A DNA stretch of 64,000 nucleotides from Gelatoporia subvermispora B. Its lineage: Eukaryota > Basidiomycota > Agaricomycetes > Polyporales > Gelatoporiaceae. The notes beneath the pieces are model-generated. The model searched no databases, had not been told where the DNA came from, and was given only the letters and a program-made list of their open reading frames with translations. The stretch covers positions 395,785 to 459,784 of the forward strand of contig KB445804.1 in the NCBI GenBank assembly GCA_000320605.2. The letters are read 5' to 3'. The translations under genes and the position numbers were made by a program. Shown here in pieces: positions 11,258 to 21,542 of the stretch; position 1 is the first letter of the stretch, and each line of letters begins with the position of its first letter.

Positions 11258-12555
11258 ATGGGTACGGACTACTACAAGTTGCTCGGCGTTGACAAGAATG
11301 CCAGCGAAGAGGATATTAAGAAGGCCTACAAGAAGATGGTACGCCGCAAAAGGTGCTTGTATCGACATGCGCTGACGTTATGTGTAGGCTCTGAAGTGGC
11401 ATCCCGATCGCAATGGCGGTTCCGAGGACGCATCCAAGAAGTTCAAGCAGGTATGCTCGAAGCGGGGTTCACGTCACCGTTCGATTACTAATCACAATGC
11501 AGATCTCGGAAGCCTTTGAGGTCCTGAACGACAAGCAAAAGAGAGCAATATACGACCAATTCGGCGAGGAGGGTCTCAAGGGCGGCGGGGTGCCGCCACC
11601 GGGCGCAGGGGCACCGGGAGGCTACTCGTCGTTCAACGGCTTCCCTGGCGGAGGCGGGACCACCTTCACCTTCACCTCCGGACCCGGCGGCTCGTTTGGC
11701 GGTCGCTCGGGAGGCTTTTCTCCTACAGATCCCAACAAGATTTTTGAGTGAGTAACCCGATCCCGCCCCTGAATCGGACCAATTTCTGACATGTCTTCTT
11801 GCAGGCAATTCTTTGGTGGCGGCATGGGTGGCATGCCCGGATTCGGCCGGAGAGCAGGCAGCATGGGCGGCATGGGCAGCATGTTCGGCGACGAGGACGA
11901 CGACATGAACGGCGGCTCCTACTTCTCCTCCATGCCCGGTGCCATGCCCAGCGGCCGCGCACGACCCTCGCCGCACCGGCGCAACTCGCGCGCGTCGTCC
12001 CCCGCACCGAGTGCGCCGTCGGAGATCACGCGCCCGCTCAAGGTCTCGCTCGAGGACCTCTACAACGGCGGCGTCAAGCACCTCAAGGTCGGCCGCAAGC
12101 TGCTCAACGGCGGCACCGAGGAGAAGGTGCTCGAGATCCAGATCCACCCCGGCTGGAAGAGCGGCACAAAGATCCGCTTCCCCCGCGCCGGCAACGAGAT
12201 GCCCTCCGGCGAGGCGCAGGACCTCGTCTTCGTCGTCGAGGAGAAGCCGCACGAGCGCTTCGAGCGCGACGGGAACGACCTCGTCACGCACCTACAGCTC
12301 CCGCTCGTCGATGCGCTCGCTGGGGCCGGCGGTAAGCAGGCCGTGGAGCACCTCGACGGACGCAAGGTCCAGGTCGCCATCCCGAGCGGTGTCGTCAAGC
12401 CTGGCCAGCAAACCACGATCCCTGGCGAGGGTATGCCCATCCGCAAGGAGGGCAGCGTCAAGAAGAAGGGCGACATGATCGTCAAGTGGGATGTTGTCTT
12501 CCCCGATCGGTTAACACCCGCGCAGAAGGAGGGCATCCGGAAGGTCCTGGCTTGA
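11258..12555 (+). CDS. SIS1: class B DnaJ/HSP40 co-chaperone (Sis1-like)
   Basis: Stimulates Hsp70 ATPase and hands over unfolded clients in the cytosol and nucleus. Exons 11258-11338, 11388-11450, 11503-11747 and 11805-12555 give 379 residues. The J domain (residues 1-70) has the HPD triad at the start of exon 2 ([10 protein letters not shown]). A Gly/Phe-rich region (about 75-170, [19 protein letters not shown] and [11 protein letters not shown]) follows. Two client-binding C-terminal domains start at [21 protein letters not shown] and end with [26 protein letters not shown]. There is no CxxCxGxG zinc region, so it is class B (DNAJB/Sis1). G+C and codon bias are strong, consistent with high expression. 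A divergent paralogue with the same two J-domain intron positions is at 44829. Confidence 0.93.
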
Positions 12556-12830
12556 GCTCACTTGCGTAGGGGCGGAGGACTTTATACATGAGCTTAGGGC
12601 AGGAGCACTTCACACGAACTTTCGGGGTTGCAGGTCTTCATGCACATTCTATTACTTGTTGTCTGTATAATATTATGTATCACATCCGCAATTTTGTATC
12701 AACACTGTAGACATGATACCCCAGCAACTCATCTTGCGATTGCGAGGCACTACTTGATCAAGTCTGACAGGAGTGACGAGCAAACGTCTAAACACCTCAC
12801 ACCGAGATGTTTGTATCCAACTCCGACCGA
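12556..12830. other. intergenic, converging 3' ends
   Basis: Low-complexity A+T-rich DNA after the DnaJ stop, likely its 3' UTR. No supported frame. From about 12831 the sequence is shared with the 3' flanks of the other two NmrA-like copies. Confidence 0.5.
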
Positions 12831-12898
12831 GTCCGTTTCGTGCTATCGTACATACAATCTTTCTGCAACGGAACCCCCATCCTCCTACGTGTGACACG

Positions 12899-14368
12899 TT
12901 ATGCGCTCTGAGATTTATTCAGGAAGATCTCCACCTCCGGCTTGATGCTCGCAAGCATATCCGCCGTGGTGTACTTCGGCTTCCATCCAATCGAGCGACC
13001 ACGGTCCGCCCTGCAGCGCGAGTTGGTCCCGCTAACCGCGTTGCCGAACGCCTGCGCACAGCACGGAACCATCAGCCTCCACACTACCCTCTGCGAACGC
13101 TGAGTGGCACTCACCTCCGATCCGAAGTACTTGATCAGCTCCTCGCGCTCAAACGTCGTCGGCTCGTCGCTCTCGCTCACACCCACCTCGACGAGCGCAC
13201 GCCCGATGGCCTTCCCGAGGTCCATCCACGTGTGCTCGCCGTTCTCGGCGAAGTAGTACCCCTCGCGCCCGTGCCCGACCGCGTCCGGGTCCGTCGCGAT
13301 CGCGTCGTAGAGCACGATGTACAGGTCCGCGACGTCGTCGACGTGCACGTCCGCCCAGACCGCCTTGCCCGCCCCGACGATCCCCGCGCGCTTCCGGGCG
13401 AGGGACGCCTTGATGAGGTACGGGATCTGGATCGAGTGCGGGTTTGCGATGCCCGCCTCGACGAGCGGGCCAGAGGCGAGCCCTTAGATCAAACAGGGGA
13501 TGATGACGTATGACCGGACGTATCCTGAGAGAAGCGTGTGATGTCAGATGGGGTCCGGGGAAGACAGGACGCGTCAAAAGCAGGCGGGGAATTACGAATG
13601 GGAAATGGGAAATGAGAAGAACCTCAAACGAACCTTGCTGGTCTGCGCCGACGACCTCGAGGTCGACGTTGCGGTGCCACGCGGTAGGCGGGAGCGACTC
13701 GACCTGCTCGACGTTCATGTCAGAGTAGATCAGATCAGTCGCGTACATCCCACGCGCATCGTCCGTCAGGACACCTGTAGAGTCAAAATGCGGTCAGGAC
13801 GGGTCCCGTATACGCCCAGGGTCGAGACGTGCCTGTGCCAGACTGCAGATCGAACACAGTCAGTCAGGGCGGGATCTATATATATGCAGGGTGGGCGTAC
13901 TCACGGTGTGGATGAGGATGGGCAAATCGCCAAGAGTCGCCTGACGCTTGCGTAGGCCTGCCACGATAGCCTGCATCGCGGGGACGTCATCGGAGGAGGC
14001 CTGCACACAGCTGTGAATAGTCGGTCACAGACATATATGCTCAAGGTGCTTACGATTGAAAAGACAACGTGCGCCTCGGAAGCGAGCCGCTCGAGCTTCT
14101 CTAGCTCGCCGTGGTGCCCCACGACGGCCTTCACGCCAAACTGGGAGTCGAGGAGCGTCGCCTTCTCCGGGGAGCGCACAAGGGCGGTGATCTCAAACGT
14201 CGAGGCGCTCGGGTGCGCGAGCAGACGCTGCAGAACCTGGCTGCCGAGGTAGCCTGTACATGGTCAAGAGGTGGCGTCCGCCTCAGCACTTGCGTCCGTC
14301 AGAGCAACATCGGATATACACGCACCGGTCGCGCCGAGCATGAAGATGGGGGTCTTTCCGCTGGACAT
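12899..14368 (-). pseudogene. NmrA/epimerase-like dehydrogenase, copy A (nonsense codon)
   Basis: Tandem paralogue of copy C with the same exon plan: 14368-14326, 14253-14054, 14000-13905, microexon 13842-13833, 13774-13634, 13524-13115, 13051-12899. It would encode 350 residues of an NAD(P)-binding Rossmann protein (GATGYLG near residues 12-18, YATDLIYSDMNVEQ, HVDDVADLY). The codon at 13486-13484 (codon 177) is TAA, where copy C has TAT (Tyr of STIYG). All other joins keep frame and I see no second disabling change, so the lesion is young, a sequencing error, or bypassed. Product truncated at 176 residues if translated. The TATA-like TTAAATA at 14454-14448 sits 80 nt upstream, as in copy C. 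Confidence 0.75.
13833..13842 (-). other. predicted 10-nt microexon, copy A
   Basis: TCTGGCACAG, preceded by CTGCAG acceptor and followed by a GC donor (GCACGT). Including it joins IHT to SGTG and VLTDDARG and restores phase; skipping it gives an immediate stop (ACC GTG TCC TGA). The same 10 nt occurs in copy C. Confidence 0.6.
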
Positions 14369-14447
14369 GATGGGATGCCTCGCAGACGTCACAGGTTACA
14401 CCCAGAGGAATGCTATGGACTGGTCGCGATTTTGAGGCGGCAAAGGA

Positions 14448-14454
14448 TATTTAA
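14448..14454 (-). promoter_or_regulatory. TATA-like box, NmrA-like copy A
   Basis: TTAAATA on the minus strand, 80 nt before the ATG at 14368. The surrounding 150 nt closely match the promoter of copy C, including an identical TATA-to-ATG distance. Confidence 0.5.
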
Positions 14455-14732
14455 CGGATGCGACAACCACTCCATGGGTGTTCGATGCGGTTCCGATTTC
14501 GGCTTCGTCAGCAATGTTGTCTTCATAAGCGCAAGTAAGCGAAGGCGCCGCCAAAGGCACAGGAAATAAGCAGCATCAGTGAGCCGTTCTAGTGAATCTT
14601 CCCAGCCTCTCGGCTCTTTTCTGGTGACTTGAGCTCAGTCGCGTGTCGAGAGTTCATTTGCTGTGAGTTAGAGGACCTCATGAACCTCCTACGCTGTCTG
14701 GAAACCTTGAGTGACGCTTACGGCCTTTACGC

Positions 14733-15552
14733 AGTGCGTTTAGTGCTATCGTACGTACATATTTTTTGCAACGTAGTCCCCATCCTCCTACGTGTGACGC
14801 GCGTTATGCGCTCTGGGATTTATTCAAGAAGATCCCCACTAACGGCTTGATGCTCGCAAGCATATCCGCCATAGTATGTTTCGGCTTCCGTCCGGTCGAG
14901 CGACCGCGGTCCATTCTGCAGTGCGATTCATTCCGCTGTGGTCACCCATCGCCTACGCACATACCCATCGGCTTCCACACTACCATGTCCAAACCCTGAC
15001 TGCAGCACTCACCTCCGACGTAAAGTACATGACAAACTCGCACCCGTGGTGAGGTACGGGATCTGGGTTGATCGCGAATTTGCGACGCCCGCCTCAACGA
15101 GCGGGTCGGTGGCGAGACCGCAGATGGTCGAGGGGAGGACGATGTATGGACGGAGGTACCCTGCGCAGCGAAACGTGTGATATCAGATGGGGTCCGTAGT
15201 TGCGACAGAATGTGTCAAGAAGCATGAGGGGGATTACGAAAGCCAGAGGGGAGCCTTGAGGGAAGGGGGCATGAAACGCATCTTGCTGGGGGTCGGAGCG
15301 ACTCGATCTGCTCGATGTTCAATTGTCGGATTAGATTCATGTCGGATTAGATCGTGTCCGTCGCGTACACGCCACGAGCATCGTCCGTCAGGACACTTGC
15401 AACATCGCGCTGCGGTCAGGATCGGTCCCGCATATGTCCAGGGTCGAGACGCAGTGCCTATGCCAGACTGCAGATAGAACGCAGCCAGGGTAAGTTCGCA
15501 GACATGCAGGGCGGGCGCACTCACGGTGTGCGTGAGGATAGCCAGTTGAAAA
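14733..15552 (-). pseudogene. NmrA-like dehydrogenase relic, copy B
   Basis: Third copy, heavily decayed. It keeps the 3' flank (14733-14810), the last exon (about 14810-14930), a stub of exon 6 with most of its middle deleted (jump near 15040), the 5' end of exon 6 (to about 15165), part of exon 5 with an internal deletion (15270-15400), a mutated microexon (TCTGGCATAG, about 15455-15475) and the end of exon 3 (to about 15545). Homology stops at a run of nine A (15548-15556), and exons 1-2 and the promoter are absent. No usable frame remains. Confidence 0.8.
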
Positions 15553-15556
15553 AAAA

Positions 15557-16010
15557 ATTGTGACCATAAGTATCACTGAAGCTCACTTACGGGTCTCATG
15601 AAGAGGCATCGGCCATGCCAGGTTGCGAAGTCGTAGTGTTCTCCTGTAATTATCAATGGGGCTGGCAGAGCCCGTAGGTGTGAGGTAGGCCTATGAGCGC
15701 AGCCTATATTCATCATGCCATTCTATGATGGGGCCGCGCAATTGTATTCGTAGCCATAGTGCACTCTCAGCCCTAGACCAATGGGCACATGAACGTATTG
15801 TGTCTGTAAAAGCGAACACGGAAGGACGGAGAATCGGGGAATACTCAATGCGATGGAGATTCTTGAATGTGCGGGATGTAGGACGGCGTTCGGACGTGCA
15901 TGTCAATCTGCATGCTTATGGTCTTCAATGCGAGCGGCCCCCACAAGGCCGTAGAATCGAGACGCAGTCACTGCGGTCGTTGATCGTCGCGGTCAAGGAA
16001 AGAGCGACGT
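15557..16010. other. no recognisable gene
   Basis: A 143-codon frame at 15725-16156 (+) opposes the relic described next and has no recognisable motif. Nothing else is supported. Confidence 0.45.
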
Positions 16011-16014
16011 GTCC

Positions 16015-16260
16015 CAAATTCTTCAGGGAGGGGCGGCGTCGATGCGGAAGTTACATGCAAAGTACTCCAGGTGCTGGAACTGTGCAAGTCGGTGGGCGTA
16101 CTCCCAGCCGGCGTGCGGCCAGACGCTCTGGTTCGTCTCGCCATGTTCGCGTTTGACCAGTGTGAGGGCTTCAAGGTCCGGGAACGCTTCCGCGAGACGA
16201 TCAGTTGGGTCTAGCCCAGCGTAGCTGATGCCCTCAATTGAGAAGACCCGCAGCTTGGCA
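16015..16260 (-). pseudogene. fragment of F-box/LRR-type fungal protein
   Basis: One minus-strand frame reads as leucine-rich, F-box-family-like text: KLRVFSIEGISYAGL, then RLAEAFPDLEALTLVKREHGE, then WPHAGWEYAHRLAQFQHLEYF and FRIDAAPP before a stop at about 16013. It has no start codon and no F-box, and the frame upstream is interrupted. It resembles C-terminal LRR-like parts of agaricomycete F-box proteins by style only, so the family call is tentative. It lies between relic B and copy C of the NmrA-like array. Confidence 0.4.
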
Positions 16261-16690
16261 CTCGAGCTTGAAATACATTAGGCAGGGCCTATCGGCGAAC
16301 AAGGTGTGCAGGCGTTCCAGTGTGCCGAATGGACCGCAACGTTGACCGAAACTAAACGGATCACGGTTAGGGAAGTTCCATTCGCTGGCCCTGCGCAGTA
16401 CGCCTTGGTGAAGCACCGTTTCGGAAGTAGTGGTAATGACAACTGGGCAGTGGTGACCTCTTCGCTTTATGTGCGCGGGCAATTCGACCATATATTTTGA
16501 CCTACACCGTTTGATGAGTATAGGGCACCGATCATTGTTGAGAAGTTCCGGCACTTGAAGTGAGGCATAATACCAGTGTCTCCTTTAGGCCCTGGCGGCT
16601 CCCTGGTCAAGATAGAACCCTCATCACCACCCTCCTCCTCCTGTGATCGAGTTCTGCTAGATTGTGGGGGTGTCGGCATCCAACTTCAAC
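16261..16690. other. no recognisable gene
   Basis: A 106-codon minus-strand frame (16234-16554) may be more of the F-box-like relic, but I cannot align it. From about 16695 the shared 3' flank of copy C begins. Confidence 0.4.
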
Positions 16691-16762
16691 TGATCTGAAT
16701 TCGTGCTATCATACATACACAATTTCTGCAACATAAACCTCAACTTTCCGCGTAGTAACGCA

Positions 16763-18234
16763 TCATGCACTCTGAGACTTCTTCAGGAAGATTTCTACTT
16801 CCGGCTTGATGCTCGCAAGCATATCCGCCGTGGTGTACTTTGGCTTCCACCCAATTGAGCGACTGCGGTCCGCCCTGCAGCGCGAGTTCGTTCCGCTGTA
16901 GTTGCCCATAGCCTGCATTAAACGCGTCAGACTCCACGCTACCCTGTTAAAATACGCCACAGCACTCACCTCCGACGTGAAGTACTTGATGAGCTCTTCA
17001 CGCGAGAACGCCGTTGGCTCGTCGCTCTCGCTCACACCCAGCTCAACGAGCGCACGCCCGATGGCCTTCCCAATATCCATCCACGTGTGCTCGCCGTTCT
17101 CGCCAAAGTAGTACCCCTCGCGCCCGTGGCCGATTGCGTCCGGGTTTTTAGTGATCCCGTCGAACAGCACGATGTACAGGTCCGCGACGTCGTCGATGTG
17201 CACGTCCGGCCAGATCGCCTTGCCCGCCCCGACGATGCCCGCGCGCTTCCGTTGGAGGGATGCCTTGATGAGGTACGGGATCTGGATCGAGTGCGGATTT
17301 GCGACGCCTGCCTCGACGAGCGGGCCCGTGGCGAGTCCATAGATCGTTGAAGGGAGAATGATGTATGAACGGAGGTATCCTGCAAAATGAAGCGTGTGAG
17401 ATCAGATGGGTCCAGGGAGAGACAGGATGCGTCAAGAAGCACGTATGGAACAAGAATCACGAATGTCAAGGGGGGACCTTGAGAGAAAGGAGCGTGAGAC
17501 GAACCTTGCTTGTCAGCGCTGACAATCTCGAGATCCACATTGCGGTGCAGCGCGGTGGGCGGGAGTGACTCGATCTGCTCAACGTTCATGTCGGAGTAGA
17601 TCGTGTCCGTCGCGTACATGCCGCGAGCATCGTCCGTCAGGACACCTGCAAAGTCAAGCTGCGGTCAGGATCGGCCCCGCATATGTCCAGGGTTGAGACG
17701 TGCCTGTGCCAGACTGCAGATCGGACGCAAGTCAGGGCGAGGTGTGCAGACGTACAGGATGGGCGCACTCACAGTGTGAATCAGAATGGGCAGGTCCCCG
17801 AGGGTCGCATGACGCTTCCGCAGACCCGCCAGTATGGCCTGCATCGCGGGCAAGTAGTCCGCATCAGCCTGTACACGGCTGTAAGTAATCGCTCGGAGAC
17901 ATACATACTCAAGATACTTGCCACCGAGAAGACGACGTGCGCCTCGGAAGCGAGCTGTTCGAGCTTCTCGAGCTCGCCGTGGTGCCCCACGACGGCCTTC
18001 ACGCCAAACTTGGATTCGAGGAGCGTCGCCTTCTCCGGGGAGCGCACAAGGGCGGTAATCTCAAACGTCGAGGCGCTCGGATGCGCGAGCAGGCGCTGCA
18101 CAACCTGACCGCCGATGTAGCCTGCATATGGTCAAGAGGTGGCATCCGCCTCAGCACTTGCCTCCGTCGGGGCAGCATCGAATATACGTACCGGTCGCGC
18201 CGAGGATGAAGATGGAGGTCGTTCCGCTGGACAT
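16763..18234 (-). CDS. NmrA/epimerase-like NAD(P)-binding protein, copy C
   Basis: The only apparently intact member of the tandem triplet; an atypical or extended short-chain dehydrogenase of unknown substrate. Exons 18234-18192, 18121-17922, 17868-17773, microexon 17713-17704, 17645-17505, 17379-16970, 16912-16763 give 349 residues. The nucleotide-binding GxxGxxG is G12-A-T-G15-Y-I-G18. Further family-type motifs are FEITALVRSPEKA, HHGELEKLEQLA, IHTSGTGVLTDDARG, YSDMNVEQIESLPP, ILPSTIYGLATGPLVEAG, HIDDVADLYIVLFDG and GREGYYFGENGEHTW. The second intron (17921-17869) has a GC donor (GCAAGT); the intron after the microexon also starts with GC. No signal peptide or membrane helix. Copies A and B are defective. 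Confidence 0.8.
17704..17713 (-). other. predicted 10-nt microexon, copy C
   Basis: TCTGGCACAG encodes Ser-Gly-Thr plus the first base of Gly. It lies between a CTGCAG acceptor and a GC donor (GCACGT), and is identical in copy A. It supplies the SGTG of the IHTSGTGVL motif and fixes the phase between flanking exons. Confidence 0.6.
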
Positions 18235-19094
18235 GATGAGATGCTTCGTAGACGTCACAGATTACACTCAGAGGAATGCTATGGATTGATCGGGATGTTG
18301 GGATGGTCGAGGGTATTTAATGGGTGCGACAACCGTTCCATGGGAGTTCGATGCGGTTCTGGCTTCGCTTGGTCAGCAAAGCTGTCTTCATAAGCAATGG
18401 TGCTACCCGTCTGTAGGTGGGCTGCTCCAAAGAGTCTGGGTTTGCCTGGTAGCTATCCTCCACGGAAACGGACACAGACAAGTGCAGAGAAGGTTGGACC
18501 CAAAGGAGTCGTGTCGATACGTCGACCCTGTCTGACTCTCGTGCGAACCAACGCAATCCCGAATCGAACGGATCGCTCTGACCTGCAGAATCAGCGATCT
18601 GTGTCGATGAGTGGATCTGACACTTGTTAGCGCATAGTGATGCTTTGCAGACATCATAGAAAGCATTTTCTGGTGAGAATTTACCGCCGATCTCCACTAC
18701 TTGTCGTTGTGCCCTTGCAAGCCTCAGGCTCGGCAAGTTGTGTAGCGACCCGTCAGGTGCAAAACGCGTCGGTGGCGACGCGTCGCTGGATAGTATATCG
18801 TATCGTGTGCATCGGAGCTCGAACACAGAGACTGCTGCTCCTCTATCGAGCTGTTCGCGGCCAGCTCCGGCAATGAACGCGTCCAATATGCTGCATAGAC
18901 TGCCTACCATACAAACAAGCAGAGAGACACCCTGACCAGCATTTGAATCCCCACGCTTTCCTCTTCTCCGCTATCAACGTGCCGGTGTGCCGGCGGAGAC
19001 GACTGTTCCGCCAGTCTTCCACGCGCTCAGCAATGGTTATTAGCATCAGCAGGCACCAGGTCTATTTGACCTGTCTTACTCGTTGACCTGCACA
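18235..19094. other. divergent promoter region and unresolved ORF
   Basis: Holds the copy C promoter (TTAAATA at 18320-18314 on the minus strand, 80 nt before its ATG) and that of the aldolase gene. A 197-codon minus-strand frame (18317-18910) overlaps the copy C promoter and has no recognisable motif; I treat it as chance. Confidence 0.5.
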
Positions 19095-20135
19095 ATGACT
19101 CCCGCGACACCTCCCCCATCCGGCGTGTACGTCCCAGCGGTGCTATTCTTCGACGAGAACGAGGAATTCGACGTACCGTCGATCCAAGCGCACGTCCTCC
19201 GTCTCGCACAGGTGAGTCACCCGCCCAGAGTCGGATCTGCTACATCGATGTGCTAACTTTTGCACAGGGCGGTGTCACGGGCATCCTCGTCCAGGGCAGC
19301 AATGGCGAGGCGCAGCATCTCTCGCACGACGAGCGCAAGGCTGCCATCCGACTAACGCGGCAGACTCTCGACGAGAACGGCTTTCCGCACGTCGTAGTCA
19401 TTGCTGGCACCGGCGGGCAGTCCACGCGCGAGACCAAGAAACTCTGTGCGGACGCGGCCGAGGCGGGCGCAGCATACTGCCTGGTGCTCACTCCCGGTGT
19501 CTGGCCGCCGCAGATGACGCCTGCCAACATCCTGCGCTTCCACCGCGAGGTGCGTGGTCCACTCCTGTGGGGCTGCACAATGCCGATATACTGACCCGCA
19601 AGGACAGGTCGCCGACGCGTCGCCGATCCCGACGATGATCTACAACTTCCCCGTCGTGACCGCGGGGCTGGACCTCACGTCGGACATCATCTACGAGCTC
19701 GCGCAGCACCCTAACATCGTCGGCACGAAGCTCTCCTGCGGGAACATCGGCAAGGTCCACCGCCTCGCTTCCTCAGTCCCCTCGACCAAGTTCGCCACCT
19801 TTCCCGGCGTGTCCGAGGTCTTCCTCCAAGGGCTCGTCTCGGGCAGCGCGGGCGTCATCGGCGCACTCCCGAACATCGCCCCGAAAGCGCATGCAGAACT
19901 GTACAGACTTTACAAGGCGGGGAAGCTCGAGGAGGCGACGCGTATACAGGCGATGCTCGGGCATGCGGACTGGGAGCTGAGGAAGCTGGGGAGTATCGGT
20001 GGTATCAAGGCGGCCGTCTCGAAGTACTTCGGCTATGGAAAGCCAGTCGTACGCGGACCGCTGAGCAGCCCAAACATGGAAACGGCGAGTATCGGGAGGC
20101 TGGAAGAGTTGATCGCGTTTGAGAAGGCGCTATAG
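19095..20135 (+). CDS. DHDPS-superfamily aldolase (HOGA/KDG aldolase-like)
   Basis: Class I aldolase of the dihydrodipicolinate synthase/N-acetylneuraminate lyase superfamily, cleaving or forming a 2-keto acid through a Schiff base. Exons 19095-19211, 19268-19549 and 19608-20135 give 308 residues, the usual size. Signatures: GSNGE near residue 48, YNFP with catalytic Tyr145, and GTKLS with Schiff-base Lys174. The text HPNIVGTK and GSNGE resemble 4-hydroxy-2-oxoglutarate aldolase (HOGA1) and the fungal L-threo-3-deoxy-hexulosonate aldolases of galacturonate catabolism; I cannot choose. Fungi make lysine by the aminoadipate route, so true DHDPS activity is unlikely. No mitochondrial presequence is evident. 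A truncated copy is at 8791-9330, facing the same way. Confidence 0.85.
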
Positions 20136-20256
20136 TATGTGTAATGTCTGGCGTGGCCCATCCTGAGGCACCACCTAGGTCGTTTGAGGGTGGTAGATAT
20201 CCAAGGATATAGCCGTAAAGCATAGTAGTGTCAGCTGGAGAGGATGAAATCGATGA

Positions 20257-21542
20257 TCATGGTACGAAGGTAGCCTTCTTCATCGTGTCCCTATGGTATT
20301 GGTACCTTCGTGAATCTCCCTCGTCTAACGCCCAGCTCCCCGAATAGCCCATCGCATAACCCATGCTCTTCCCTCCTATACCCTGGGTCGGTCTCCAGAA
20401 CATAGGTGGTGGTCTTGGTGGCGCCTCCCGTGCCTTCCTCCTCCGCTTCTTCTTGGTATGCGAGGCGTCTAAAGTATCGACTTGAACAACAGGCAAGGTG
20501 CATGTGGGTCGAGTGCTATGGGGGGATGGAGTGACTTCGAGCGAAAGGTCCTTGGAGCAAAGGTGCGGCGCCCTTGGTGTCTGGCGTGGTCGTTCTGCGA
20601 CCATAACAGCAGGAGGTTGGCCAGGAAGCTGGGCTGTTACATGGGTGACTTTCTTCTCATTCTGCTTTGAAGATAAGTCATGCAGTTGAATCAATGGAGA
20701 ACGGGACGCTACAATCGACACGCACCACATAGACCTTCTTTGATTGCTCGAGGATCCAGTCGAAGTCTACAGCAACTGCCATTGCCTGACTCGCGCGAAG
20801 CTCTGCTTCTTCTGTCGTGTCCTCTCGTGCGGGCTCCCTCGTTCTGTGCAATGCTCAGTATGTGTGAAGAGCGACGTGGGAGTGAGACACTCACTTGATG
20901 ACCGGAGGAGGCTTCGGCTGCAACACAACTGGCTTCGGCGGGAGTTTGTTCGAAACGAGTCTAAATGCTGTGAGCGCATGAGCCCCCACAGCGCCAAATC
21001 CTGAGCAGCACAGATGCTCACGTATCGAATCCATCACAGATTCTAGGTCTGCACTGATAGCTGCTGGGGCAACCTCTTCCGTCTTTCTGCGCTTCTTCTT
21101 TCGCGAGCTTTCATCCGATTCTTCGGCACCTCCCATGGCAAGTTGAATATCTCCAAGAGACTTCTTTAGCATGTCCTCTAGTTGGAAGACCATAGCCAGT
21201 CGATCGCTGAACGGTACATCCTCCACCTCCATCGGCGCGTCGTCTTCATCGCCATTTAGGGCCGCGCGGGAGACAATCTCCAGTTGTTCAAAGAGGGAGC
21301 TAGGATTCGAGTACCGTGGAATCATCTTGGAAAACTGCGCTGCAGAGCGCCCAGATACCGAAAAGCCCTAAGAACAGATTGAGATATACCACCAAAGGAG
21401 ACCTCGCGGTGAGATCTTGAGACAGAGTAGCGAGACGTGCGCACGTGGCGGAGGATGTTTGGATCAGAAGCTGTTGCCAAACAACCGGATAAATATGGGA
21501 ATCGATGAATCTCGACGGCCGGCCGGGTCGACGGGATGGCAT
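20257..21542 (-). CDS. unknown nuclear-type protein
   Basis: I do not recognise the family. Joins at 20664 and near 20720-21020 produce one continuous frame: IPRYSNPSSLFEQLE, an acidic stretch (NGDEDDAPMEVEDVPF), a helix (RLAMVFQLEDMLKKSLGDIQLAMGG), a basic KKKRRKTEE likely nuclear signal, PPKPVVLQPKPPPVIK, EDTTEEAELRASQAMAVAVDFDWILEQSKKVYV-like text, then a low-complexity tail with KKKRRRKAREAPPRPPP and a Gly/Tyr/Ser-rich end. The splice sites are regular and codon use is coding-like, so the gene is probably real. The start is unresolved: ATG 21542 gives a first exon whose donor phase does not fit the next exon, while ATG 21325 starts inside exon 2. Perhaps chromatin- or RNA-related; that is a guess. 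Confidence 0.6.

Noticed and set aside
11488..12291. 267-codon minus-strand ORF
   Set aside because: Antisense shadow of the DnaJ gene, whose exons, motifs and splice sites are unambiguous.
12773..13513. 246-codon plus-strand ORF
   Set aside because: Antisense shadow of the NmrA-like copy A last exons; text is Arg/Leu/Val-rich as expected for a shadow of G+C-rich coding DNA.
18317..18910. 197-codon minus-strand ORF
   Set aside because: It overlaps the duplicated promoter of NmrA-like copy C, has no recognisable motif and no matching frame in the homologous promoter of copy A.
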